NCBI GenBank assembly: GCA_015039365.1
Contig: WION01000281.1
Location: 1 to 64,000 of the forward strand
Source: Amanita rubescens
Taxonomy: Eukaryota; Basidiomycota; Agaricomycetes; Agaricales; Amanitaceae
Length of the DNA stretch: 64,000 nt
Direction: 5' to 3'
Shown here: positions 1 to 11,133 of the stretch, one piece after another
How the letters are laid out: each line of letters opens with the position of its first letter
Numbering within the stretch: position 1 is the first letter of the stretch
Translations under genes and position numbers: made by a program
Notes under the pieces: generated by a model
The model's input: the letters and a program-made list of their open reading frames with translations, nothing else
Told to the model about the DNA's origin: nothing
Database searches by the model: none

Positions 1-432
1 CTGTCCGCAGGTAACTTGATGCTGATGAGCACGTCCATTCCACATCGATTCTGTGCACAAAGCACATGCTACTGGGAGCGAGTTCAAGGCTTCCACTGTG
101 AGAACCTGGGTGACATATATAAGTTGTCGGCTCGAAGAATGCAGCGAGTATTGCTCAATGCTCAAGTGCTCACCGGTTAGCCCTGGCATCGCCAGAAACT
201 TGCGTGTCCAGTTTCATTAGTTGCAGGAGTGAGTGTGCTTGAGGCAGCGGCTCAATCTAAACCGATGCACCCGTGTAGGTAAGCCAGACGAGGTGTGACA
301 GGGCGTCACACGCACCCGTTTGAGAAACAATAACCATTAAAATTGGTTTTTACTACGATTATATGATGCTTTAATAGTACTCTACCTTGAAAACGAACAG
401 AAAGGAACCACAAGAACATCACATAGAAATTG
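1..432. other. no gene recognised
   Basis: I see no coding exon, repeat or RNA gene that I can support here. It lies downstream of the stop codon of the minus-strand gene ending at 433, so its right part is probably that gene's 3' flank. Confidence 0.4.
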
Positions 433-3400
433 TCAGAAGCACAATGCACGGCCTGTACTTTTCCCATCTTCCACGACCTCTCTATAATTTTTCACATAGA
501 GGTCGGCTGCTTGATACATCCACTTGTATGATTTTGCTTTCTTCATTATCTTTCTCCAGTTATCTTCAGACAGTTTACCAATGGATTGCATGAACTCTGC
601 AGTATGAAAGCCCCAGGATCTTTGGTCAAATCGTCCACGAATGTTGTCATAGGGTACATATATGCCACTTCGCCATTGATTAAATGCACGCTCAACCTGA
701 ATATATGCAAAAGTGAGCCTTACAATTCATTTCATATGAAGCTAAGCCTTACAGCTGCTGCTGCTAGTGCAAGAGCAACACGAGGGAAATAGCCACCCGT
801 TATGTTTTGCTCTTGGGATGGTAAGGGTTCAATGACCTCTAAGAACAATGCAAAGGTATCGAGGATGCATTCATGCTGAAAAGGGCCTTCCAGTTCAAGG
901 TCCTTCAAAGACAATGTAAGAATTCATGCACTGACGGTAATGGCCGCTTCACATACCGGTTCCTCCTCTTCATCTGGACAAAATAGCCACAGGTACGGCA
1001 TAACTTTCGGGCGATCAGTAGAGATTTGCCGTCCAAACTTATCGCAGGTTGTCGTGCCCCTGGGAACAGCCCATTCAACATATTGAGCTCTCAGCTCCTG
1101 GGTCTGGTCCTCCTCTCTAAGCCTATCAAAGAAGGTCTCGACTGCACGCTCTGCGCGAATCGCGAAGCGACCGCGGAGCTCGTAGATGCGTTGTTTGAGC
1201 TGTCAAGAATGCAATGATCAATTAAAATTCCTGCAGTGGTAAACGGCTTTGCCCACCAAGAAATATACCGGCTCCCCTCGCGCTGCCAGTTTATGTTTAA
1301 TGTGGAATGTTGCGTCCCAGAATGTCTGTGCAGCGGATACAAGATCACCAAAGTTCCATGGGCTCTCGGAAATGGAGAATACATGGTCAATCCAGCGGGG
1401 AATCATTACAGAGTTCCATTTTGCCATTTCATCCGAGTCTGGGCCTGCGGCAATTGGGAGATCTGACATCCTAAACTTGCGTTTTACAGCGGCTACCACT
1501 GCTGCTGTGTCAGAGCCTTGGCCTGAATTAGGATTAGCAAAGGTTCCAGCCTCGCGACCTGGGGTCGCCTGAGGCTGAGATTCTGCCTTGGCGCCGGCAT
1601 TTCTCTGTAGTAGAAAGTTGTAATGAATGCAGCTTCAGTGAAATAAAGTTATAAAACGCACATGTTGATTTCGAAGCAGTCCCTTAGCAGCCCTGCCATT
1701 GCTACGCTTGAGCCGACCTATCATCATAGCTGGGACTCGCTGGATGCATCCTAGGGATGGTGCTGGCTGCGAGACTGATGCAGATTTCTCACCAGTCCTT
1801 GGCTGGGAATGGGCCGTTGGTGACGAACGGTGTCGTTGTCCAGGGGGAGGGGGGGTTAGATCGCTACTCTCTGAACCTGTAATTACTGAGTTGAATGCCA
1901 AGTGCCATGTTGCTGCTCAACGGCGGCTCACCTCCCTGCAAGTCATCATCGTCAACATCCATCCATTTAACTCGACCCTTTCCCTTTTGATCCCCCGCTG
2001 CCTGCCGCTTTGATACGTCGCTTTGTTTTTCATATTCTTCCGAGTCTGAGTCATTCTCTTGACGCGGTGCAGTTTCTTCTCTGGACTCAGATTCACGCTC
2101 TGAGCCATGCCGCTCATTACAGTGCTTTGACTTTCCATTCTCTTGACGTGAATCACGTGATGCCACGTTTTCCTGCTTATCGTGGTGCGGTGGCTTCTAA
2201 AGCATTTAGATCAGACATGAGGGTTGAAAGCGAGATTGTACGCAATGGAGACATACAGATTTGTCAGGGGTGTTCCTTTTGGAAGCAATAACTAGAAGCC
2301 CATGCCCTAAGGCATCCAAGCCATGACTAATATCACCATCGGCGGATGTATCGGGATCTTCAAAAGAGCGGTCAAAATCCAAGCTACAGTTATGGGCACT
2401 TGCAGTATCCTCTTACCGTTCTGGCTGGTGACCTTGTCCAATGACCCTGGCTCAGGTACTGAAGAATTCAGGTCTTCGTCGTCATTCCGTTCATTTACGG
2501 TTATACCTATTCACATCAGAGAAATTGTAAGCAGTGGAATTGGCAGCCAGTGAGCACGTATTACCATCATTTGGCGCATCAGTTGTGTTGGTATTTGACT
2601 TTGACTTCTCAGGCTGCAGGTGGTGTGGCTGGCCAGTGAAAAGATGCCTGGCGCCATGCATCTTTGCACGATCACGCCAGTCATCATATGCACCGCTGAG
2701 TGGTTCTATAGTAATAGAGGATGTTGATGGATGGGGAGCGGAGTTTGGCTTCTTTGCTGGGGGCCTTTTTGCACGTATGAAAGGTATTCGGATGAAGTAG
2801 CACATTTGGGAGTCCATGTGACATGAGGGCAGCGCATGGGAAATCATTATAGTTATTTTCTGACTCATTCAACGTGTAACATACCGATCTAAATCCGTGC
2901 CTTTCCTTTTTAAGGTTATCTCCTCACTCACTGATGCTCGTCTAAGGTGGGGATTACCAACCGCTCGTTCTCCATTAGTTGTAAGAGTTGCTGCCAACTT
3001 CAACCTGGATCCCGAGTTCTGAGCACAACTATTTGCCGTCTTGCCGCCATTACAGGGCTCCTGAACACCATTCGCATCGTCCAAATCTTTATATCTCACT
3101 TGTGAGTGATTTACCATAGTTGACATAGTACCGGTCATACTTACCAGCTAGTACTGGTACGTTGCCATCTGCTGCTGTCACAGGCAGTAGGTTGGGCCCC
3201 TTCTGCAGGTTCAAGCCGTTTGAATTGTCGCCAGGTTCACCATCGCTGGCAGCAGCCATCTCTGTATCAACATCAGGGAATTGTGTGTTAGTAGCTTGAC
3301 GCCCCGTCCCAGCTGAGTCAACGTGAAGAGTGAGTGGCAGGCATTGATATTAGTAGCGTGATGGTACTCACAGTCTGTTGGCGTGCGCTTGTTGTTGAAG

Positions 3401-3555
3401 ATTGCCCTTGGTCTTGGACGCGTGCCGGAGTCACCGTTGTGACCGTCATTTGCCACCCCTACGGATTTCAAGGATTTCGCTTTGTCGGACAAGTCAACCC
3501 TGCCTGGATTCTGTTGACTATTGGAGGTTCGTGTTTTGTACCGACTAGCAGGCAT
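433..3555 (-). CDS. many-exon gene of unknown function
   Basis: About ten exons join in frame with GT-AG introns of about 50-75 bp. The chosen start is the Met at 3555 (MPASRYKTRTSNSQQNP); the stop is TGA at 433-435. Visible splice joins include those at about 3370/3310, 3150/3095, 2885/2770, 1935/1880, 1660/1605, 950/905 and 750/690. One join near 2400 I could not place exactly. The N-terminal half is polar and low-complexity, with many Asp, Ser and Lys residues. The C-terminal half is structured: a segment with KRKFRMSDLP, then WNFGDLVSAAQTFWDATF, then RAERAVETFFDRLREE, and a last exon with YVPYDNIRGRF. This layout resembles an expanded Agaricomycete family of unknown function, but I do not recognise a named domain with certainty. 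No stop interrupts the joined frame, so the gene looks intact. Confidence 0.6.
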
Positions 3556-3654
3556 TCCCCAGTGAAACGTGTGGTGGCTTGGATACCGGTGAGTGCTAGG
3601 GCAGTTGAGCGGAGGGGTGTTTGTGTTCCAAATGAGCTTGGTGTTATTTTTTAT

Positions 3655-4107
3655 TTATGTATTTCCCATCGGGTCGTACCAGTTCAAGTTCTTCGAAAAA
3701 CTTTGATGGCCTGGCATCATTAATATCCCGAGCGGTATGAGCTTCCCTTGAACGGAAAGCTTCATGCTCTCTCTGGTAACCATCGCTGTCACCAGTGGCT
3801 TGACGATCTGGACTTGCCAGCCCTTGAAGCAATCGTTGAGGGTAATGATTGCGCAGGGCACTTCGTTTTCGGTGAACGGGCAGAATTGATGTGATGATCT
3901 GTCCCTGATTCTCCGCCACCGCACATCATCCCCAATGATGGGTTCAATGCATCTACCATTCCAATCCTTCCATTCTACTACCACTAGCAAACTAGTACCG
4001 CTACCGCTCAGATTATCTAACTCCTCCTCTTCATAGCAAGTTACAACCAAGTTTATATCATACAAAGTGCTTAGTAGTTGGCAGGCAGCTACTCCAGGCA
4101 CCTCCAT
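3655..4107 (-). CDS. uncharacterised 150-codon ORF
   Basis: A single open frame that starts at Met 4107 and ends just before the many-exon gene begins. It contains a run of hydrophobic and aromatic residues (VVVEWKDWNGRCIEP) typical of a folded domain. It lies about 160 bp from the divergent Plavaka transposase start, so the two could share a promoter region. It may be the first exon of the downstream gene or a separate small gene. A second frame over 3644-3919 is also open, so the reading is uncertain. No function is recognised. Confidence 0.35.
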   Translation of the reverse strand: MEVPGVAACQLLSTLYDINLVVTCYEEEELDNLSGSGTSLLVVVEWKDWNGRCIEPIIGDDVRWRRIRDRSSHQFCPFTENEVPCAIITLNDCFKGWQVQIVKPLVTAMVTRESMKLSVQGKLIPLGILMMPGHQSFSKNLNWYDPMGNT

Positions 4108-4266
4108 TACTGCATACTACGATACTAGAATCTACCAGTAGTGCATTGAAGGTACAACGACTAGTAGTACTAGTGAACTGCCTGTGAGTGCCTTTATTTA
4201 TAGTATTCAATACTACTATTAAACCCAACAAGTTTGCTAGTACTTAACAGCACTAAATCACTATCA
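4108..4266. promoter_or_regulatory. divergent intergenic region with ACTAGTAGT motifs
   Basis: About 160 bp between two divergent coding starts. It carries the palindromic motif ACTAGTAGTACTAGT near 4159-4175. Similar motifs (ACTACTACTAGTAG and CTACTAGTAGTACT) recur just after the transposase stop at 7623-7735. The repeats therefore flank the transposase gene and probably are subterminal repeats of the element. I could not define exact terminal inverted repeats or a target duplication. Confidence 0.4.
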
Positions 4267-7200
4267 ATGGCAAGCCAAATCACTAACCAGACAGCTATTA
4301 CTAGCTCTAGCAACTTGGAGGCTAATGGAAAAAGGTATTCTTGCTTGGACCCCGTCAATGAGGCATGCAAGGCTGGCTTTCGAAGCCTCAAAGGCTATAA
4401 ACAACATAGAAATGCAAAACATCCCTCAGCAGCATCTAAATTACTCAATACTCCCAAATATCCATTCATTCCTGAGGTCCCAATAGTACTTCCAAGGGCA
4501 TCCACTAGTACTAGTAGTATGCCCTCTCAGGACCATGCAAATCATGAAATCCCTGCCAACCTCAGAGCCCACTTCACAAAGCATCCAATATTGAATGGTG
4601 TGTTCATTCTACTACTTCAGCTGTGTCTGTCACTCTAAATTAAAATCAACTTCACTACTTCTACTAAGGTATGCCCTGTGATGCTGATGGAAAATACCTT
4701 CCAGAGGGGGCACCGTTACCTTCAAAAGCACAACCTGAAGATGCCAACAGTAGTAATTTATGGCAGCCATTTAAAAGCAGGGCAGAATTTGAGCTTGCAG
4801 AGTTCCTCTACTGCAAAAATCAAATGTCTGGGACTAATATTGATGATCTGATGAAAATTTGGGCTGCAATGCACCCAAATGAGGGAAGCCCTTTTTCTTC
4901 CCATGATGATTTGTATAAAAAAATACATTCAATTGGGGATGGGGATGCACCATGGCAATCAACCACCATCAGACATCCTAATGCCAACTCTGCTGGAGCA
5001 CCTTCATGGCAGGTGCAAGACTATGTTGTCTGGTTTCGAGATCCAAAAACTGTTATTGGCACTATTCTGTCTAACTCTGATTTCAAGGATGGGTTTGACT
5101 ATGCCCCTTGCATGATTTATAACAAGGAGCATGATAGAACTCGGGGTAACTTCATGTCTGCAGACTGGGCATGGAATCAATGTGTAAGTAAGACTCAGGC
5201 TGCCATTAATGGCTGTAGTAACCTGAGACTTATTCTTTAGGATATTCTTGGAAAAGATCCAAATTGTGCTGGAGCCATGTTTGTTCCAATAATACTTGGC
5301 TCGGATAAAACCACTGTTTCTGTTGCAACTGGGCAGAATGAATACTATCCCATCTACATCAGCATTGGGAATGTTCATAATAATATACGGCGGTCACATA
5401 AGGCTGCTGTGAAATTATTGGGCTTTCTTCCATCTCCAATAGGTAACTTATGCCTGTGATAAGAAATTGGAAATTTTGATAACATGATTGGGGCTTTTCA
5501 GTTGGCCGAGAATATGGAAACAGTGGTGAAATCCGTACATTCCGGCTCCAATTATACCATACATCTCTTGCTGCAATACTGGAATCACTCTGTTCCGCCA
5601 TGACAAAGCCAGAGGCAACAAAATGTCCTGATGGTCATTATCGAAGAGTGGTATATGGCATTGGTGCCGACATTGGAGATTACCCAGAGCAGTCTTTGCA
5701 TACCTGTATTGTGCAAGGATGGTGTCCCAGGTATGCCAAACCCTTGAACTAAGTATGGGCCATTAACTCAACTGTTTAACAGATGCACAGCTAAGAAAGG
5801 TAAATTGGATGCAAGGAAGGGTCATCTACGATCAGAGAAGACCACAAGTGAACTGAAAAAGAAATATACACCTGAAAAATTATGGAAGAAATATGGGATT
5901 GTTTCTAATGTCACAGTAAGATTGGCAGGAACCTTCCATATGATGTACTATTCAATTAACTGGGTTAAGCCATTTACAGCCATATTTCCAAGGGCTGATA
6001 TACATGAGATTATTACCCCTGATCTTCTGCACCAAGTGATCAAGGGTGCATTCAAGGATCACCTAGTAGCCTGGGTTGAGACATATTTCAAGGTCACATG
6101 GGGTACAACTAAAGCCAAGAAACTCATGGATGAACTTGACAGAAGGTGAGTATAGAAAATTTGAAACCACAGATGCCTATATACATATATATATTCATTG
6201 AAAATTAGAATTGGGCTAGCACCTCCATTCCCTGGAATAAGGCGTTTTAAAGAAGGCCGCAACTTCAAACAATGGACAGGAGATGACTCCAAGGCACTGA
6301 TGAAGGTCAACTGTGTTATGTAACATATTCTGAGATGATTCTCATAATCACTTGAAGGTTTTCTTGCCAGCTATTGCAGGCCTAGTACCAGACAAAATGG
6401 TTCGTGCCATTGCAGCATTCCTGGATTTTTGCTACCTTGTTCGCCTCCCATCATTCTCTGATTCTGACCTTGCTGCTATTGATGATGCATTGGAAAGATA
6501 CATGCAGGAGCGTGAAATATTTGTAGATACTGGAGTATGTCCTGATGGCATCTCATTGCCCAGACATCATGCTCTTCAGCACTACCGTGCACTCATTGAG
6601 CAGTTTGGTGCTCCAAATGGTCTCTGCACATCAATTACTGAATCAATGCATATTGATGCTGTCAAAGAGCCTTGGCGCCGGTCCAATAAATATAAAGCAC
6701 TGGGTCAGATGCTGATCATCAATGAAAGAATGGATAAAATGGCTGCATTCCATGCCAGATTGGTTGCTGAAGGGCTGCTGAATAGGCCACTGGTGCCTGA
6801 GGGTGTGGAGCTAGTGATGATGGATGCCAGGGAGGAAAATATAGAGCCAGCTGAAAAAGTTGAAGCAGTGGTGGAGCTTGCTAGATCAGCAGGTAGGTAT
6901 CAGGATATATCATAAAGATGCATAATTTAACTCAGCTGTGATTAGTGAGAAAATTTCCAAAATTTCATGAGCAAATTGCATCTTGCATTGGTATCCCAAA
7001 CTTTCATGAGCTACTGTGCAGGTTTCTATATGACCAGATATACCCCAACGCCCCAATATCAGGAAATGATGTGGCTATTGCTGCTTGTCCAAACTTCAAT
7101 GAACCTATTGCAGCATTTTCTTCAGCACATGCCTATTATTATGCACCAAGTGACATATGTGGTCTGAAAGCCATGGCAAGCCAAGTTATTCACAGCACAC

Positions 7201-7622
7201 GTGGTTGGAAAAATGCTCCAGCCAGATATGACTGCATCCTTGCAGAGAATGATCCAACATTATCAGGCCTGCCAGGGATGTTTGTTGGTCAAGTGCTTTT
7301 GTTCTTTTCATTTAAATTCAGGGGGTGTGACTATTATCCCTGTGCACTGGTTAAATGGTTCAAGATCATTGGTGAAGACCCTTGTCCTGTAACTGGGATG
7401 TGGAGGGTTCAGCCAGAATTTGATCGTAACCAAAGGGTAATGTCTGTTATACATGTGGGAAGCATTATTCGTGGTGTGCACCTAATTCCTATCTATGGAC
7501 AGCACTTGGATCTGGACCCTGAATTGCACTATTCTTACTCCCTGGATGCCTTCCAAGCCTTCTATGTCAGCCCATATTCTGATTATCATGCATTTCAATT
7601 ACTTCATACTAAACTTGCCTAG
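4267..7622 (+). CDS. Plavaka-family transposase, intact, nine exons
   Basis: DNA transposase of the fungal Plavaka group (CACTA-related cut-and-paste elements). Exons 4267-4597, 4669-5183, 5241-5442, 5502-5730, 5783-5915, 5970-6145, 6209-6305, 6358-6892 and 6946-7622 join in frame to about 964 residues with no internal stop. An N-terminal C2H2-like zinc finger is visible around residues 20-55 (C, C, then H-x4-H). Family hallmarks follow: FVPIILGSDKTTVSVATGQN, then IGNVHNNIRRSHKAAV, and ADIHEIITPDLLHQVIKGAF. All introns have GT-AG ends and lengths of 50-75 bp. Because every exon is open, the copy may be recent or active. ACTAGTAGT-type repeats flank it on both sides. The family call rests on recognised motifs and is firm; activity is inference. 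Confidence 0.88.
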
Positions 7623-7740
7623 TACTACTACTAGTAGCCAAAATGTACTTACTAAGTACTACTTAGTAGTGAACTTTACTATGATCAAATTTCTATGATT
7701 CACCATGAGTCTACTAGTAGTACTATTAAGGCTTGCATTA
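7623..7740. repeat. right subterminal ACTAGTAGT repeats of the Plavaka element
   Basis: Several overlapping ACTACTACTAGTAG / CTTAGTAGTG / CTACTAGTAGTACT motifs follow directly after the transposase stop codon. The same type of motif precedes the gene. One copy ends in TAGTG near 7680, which would fit a CACTA-type right end, but no matching left end was found. Confidence 0.4.
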
Positions 7741-8876
7741 TATCAATGATGTCAAGAACTTGGCCTGAGATGAGTGGTGGCTATGTTGTTTGCTCCGAAT
7801 TACCAGCTCTTAACTGTCCATTACAAACTTGTGGGTTGTGGGCCACCGCTTCACGTGGCATAGTCCGAGGCCAGGGACTATAGGGCCTCATATATAGCAG
7901 ATCAGAAGCCACTGTACATGAAAGAGTGAGGGTTATGCCAGTGACATTCCCTGAGATGCAACTACGTGGTATACTAGATACTAGATAGAGTACTAATTAT
8001 CATTCATCCATATCGTTTATAACAGGATGTGTTATATATCAGCAATATTGTAGGAAAGACATAGGGATTGATGCGCTCGAGTTAACGTGAACGTGAACAC
8101 GAGGAACGGTCAAAACAACCATTTAGCCATAGTCACTATATCCTTTACTAATGGCATGTGGGCGTGCTTGAACACCTCTTTTTGTGGAACTCCGCAGTAA
8201 AACCAGGACCATTCATCAGCCTGTGGAGGCAAGAACGCACGGCAAACAGAGAACAGGCAGCGCTCGTGGACAAGTGCGTGTGCAAGCGGAGACCACGATG
8301 AAAAACACAGGAGCCTATAACGAAAGCGACACGGCAAGAGTCTAGGACGACAGCTGCACGAGGCACAGCGACCTGGTGCCGTTCTTCGTCACGAGCTATA
8401 ATACTATACATTGCTCGAGCCAAGAGGGAGGAAGCTGCTGTCGCGAGAAACACTCCAGGTCGTCTGGGCAGCAAGGCAAGTCTCGTTTCTGTAATGCTTG
8501 GCAGCTACAAGATATTTTGCAGGGAAAACGCGTGGAAGAGGGTGAGACAATGTACGAAACTGCCAATACGTTCATGTATGAATAATGAAGGTCAGTCCTC
8601 GTCATGTCATAAATTATGTCTGCTGGCATGCGAATACAAAGGACGACGCTGAGGAATAACCACCCGCAACTGAGTAAGCAGGGGTCGAGCAGGAATCGAT
8701 TAGGTGCTTGCCACAACCTCATCCGAGCCTAACTCGTTCCCATCTCCCTTTCATGCCGTCAACTCTTGAAGCTATCCGGTCCTCGTTGAAGGCTCATTAT
8801 GTCCACGGCTGAAATGAGATACGAGGGCTCGAGGTAGAGACCTGAGACAAAAAAAGTCTTGCGACTCGCTGGAATT
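7741..8876. other. no supported gene
   Basis: Open frames of 60-110 codons exist on both strands, but none shows a recognisable motif or convincing splice structure. I see no large repeat here. Confidence 0.4.
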
Positions 8877-8918
8877 GTTGCGCGTAGTATGTTGCGCGTA
8901 GTATGTTGCGCGTAGTAT
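8877..8918. repeat. three tandem 14-bp repeats
   Basis: The unit GTTGCGCGTAGTAT is present three times in direct succession without change. It is a short minisatellite in non-coding sequence. Confidence 0.8.
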
Positions 8919-9061
8919 ATTGTGCATCTTGCCGTTCAACGTTTATACCAGAGGGGCTAATGCATCTCGTCTGGCATCAGCAGGATGACAAGTGTGTGTG
9001 TTACTAGCACATGAGGTCGACAATCGGGGGCTGCGCCTTGTGCGTGTCCTTTGTCATGCCT

Positions 9062-9099
9062 AGTGTTTGGAGTAATGCCAAGTGTTTGGAGTAATGCCA
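9062..9099. repeat. 19-bp direct duplication
   Basis: The 19-bp unit AGTGTTTGGAGTAATGCCA occurs twice in tandem without change. It probably arose by slippage. Confidence 0.75.
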
Positions 9100-9240
9100 A
9101 GACGTTCGTTCACAAATGCGCTCGAGTCGAAAAATGGTGCAGATATAACGCTTATGCGTTGGAGAATGAGACGCGCTGGCGGTTTTGTACAGAAAATGGA
9201 GTGTTAGGATCGGAGAGAGAGACGCACACGGAATACTCAC

Positions 9241-9447
9241 GGATTTTCATACTCTTTGTCAGCTCTAATTCGCTTGAGGGCAGGGGCAGCCGGGGCAATA
9301 GTCTTGCATTTGCGAGCGTTGAGGATAGAATGGAGAGTGGGATGGTAGCGTAGACGCATGACGTCAGTGCACATCGTCAAGTCAATGAGATACAAGTCAA
9401 ACGCATGCTTGGCGAGGGCGTGACGGTGTTCAAAGGAGGAAGCGTCA
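9241..9447 (-). CDS. possible exon of an unrecognised gene
   Basis: An open stretch with a coding-like composition (HRHALAKHAFDLYLIDLTMC, then ARKCKTIAPAAPALKRIRAD). It is bounded by an AG acceptor at its 5' side (CATCAG) and a GTGAGT donor at its 3' side. Another open stretch lies upstream at 9536-9742. I could not join these into a full gene, and the family is not recognised. It may be an exon of a decayed or poorly resolved minus-strand gene. Confidence 0.3.
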
Positions 9448-9917
9448 CTGATGCCGTATTAGAGACGATTTCAGTAGAAAAAAAGAAAAGAAACATACAG
9501 GACCTGTTGGAACTTGGAAGCCGTTAATCCAATTGTTACATTGCTACCCACTGACGGAAAGAGCTGGCAGAGTGGCTGTATGGGTGGGATGGGAATTCTT
9601 GACGCAGCCTGTATCGCGTATGGCGAAAACGTTCGTCGGCAAATGCCTGGATAATCATGCCTTGTGAATGTCTCGCGTATCGCTGGACGTTAGTCGGCAT
9701 ATGCCCTGCGTAGCGTGACTCGAGTCTCGCCGGTATTTGCAAGATTCGTGGATGGAAATCACGCCTTGAGTTGCTGTGGAAGAATGAGGATTGAGAACAC
9801 TACCGAGGGATGTAGTTTTGTGCGATGGAGTGCATACACGATGAATTGGATTGTTGGGTACTATGCGAGGGAGGCAGATGCTCGGGATAGGCGAGGAGGA
9901 ATAGAATGAGGCGCGCA

Positions 9918-10110
9918 CTAAGATGGGCGATGGGTTCGTTGACTTGTAAAATGAATCTTTTTGCAGCTGTGGAGTTCCTTCGTGATGGCGTCTGTAATAT
10001 ACCTGAAAGCCGTCCCGAAGAGATCGATACATTTGAACATCGGAAGAGTGAAACAGTGTTTGAGGACTTCGTGCACAAATCCTTCAGTGATGGGCAACAA
10101 GCAGTTCTTC
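9918..10110 (-). CDS. possible exon, unrecognised
   Basis: Open minus-strand segment with a folded-protein look (GFVHEVLKHCFTLPMFKCID). It may belong to the same uncertain gene as the exon at 9241-9447, because both lie on the same strand within 900 bp. No domain is recognised and no full splice model could be built. Confidence 0.2.
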
Positions 10111-11133
10111 GACAGGAATTGTTCTATATATCATATCCTTGGTACAAGTGGACGTCAAATGTGACACCGTGGTAGGTTGGGATATTCGGGGAGATGATGA
10201 CGATGTGAATGGTAATTGAAGATTTCGTTCGATCTCAGGCGGATGAGATGGTCTCTGTTCGTTTTTGTCCTGCCGCCGGGGACAATTCTAATTTGGGTTG
10301 CAATTGAAGAGTATACTTGGGATATCTAGTAGTGGGCTCGCTGGCATTTCTCGACATCTATATGATATCGTTAATATAATATCATCCACCCCGAGTGTTG
10401 GTGTGAAGACGAGTATATACCCGTCTTCAAGCCCGACTACGTTTGGCCTTACATATCTCACTGTTCAAGACCCGCCTGGAGAGTCCTTAAGCCATCCGAC
10501 GGGGCGGCCATTCAACAACCTATAAATAAGGTCGTTATGAACATTGAACGGAGACGATGATTAGATGATTACGCCTCATACCGAACTCGTGGCTCTTCTC
10601 TCTGTCTCCGAGCATAGACTGAGGCAAACGGGCACGTTGTGAAGGCAAGGCAATGGTTGTCAGAGCCCAAGAATATGGACTAAAACCCCTGGTAGTCTGA
10701 TAGTTCCCGAATGGAAACATCAAATAAGGGTTGCTGTGTGCGTGAATGCGTCTGGTGCTGTTTTTGCCTCCTTCCACACCTGGTCCTCTTTGCTTCACAC
10801 TGTCTCGTGTGCTCCGGGGGGGGGCTGATACATAAATTAGAAGTACATATTGGCATACAAAAAAATTGACATGAGCTGACGTGGCCCGGTCGACGTCTGG
10901 ATGCGTCCTCGCCCTCTTCGCTGGCCGCGGCTTATCCCCGTCGCTGTAGTACTAGTACCTAAAAATATTAAATCTGAACGATATGATATTTATTTGATAA
11001 ATGTAAACAGAAAATATGTCCTGGTAGAACGCTATAGTACTATGACTCCACAGACATCAGCAACTTCTATAGTTAACGACCACCATAAAATTCAGACACA
11101 GACTGTAGTTACAAATCCTGTTTATCGAGTCAA
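10111..11133. other. no supported gene
   Basis: Only short unconvincing open frames are present. The right end (about 10960-11130) is AT-rich and is likely the 3' flank of the minus-strand membrane protein gene. Confidence 0.35.

Noticed and set aside
4138..7680. Exact CACTA-type ends for the Plavaka element
   Set aside because: TAGTG is present on the right, but no convincing matching left terminus or target duplication could be found.
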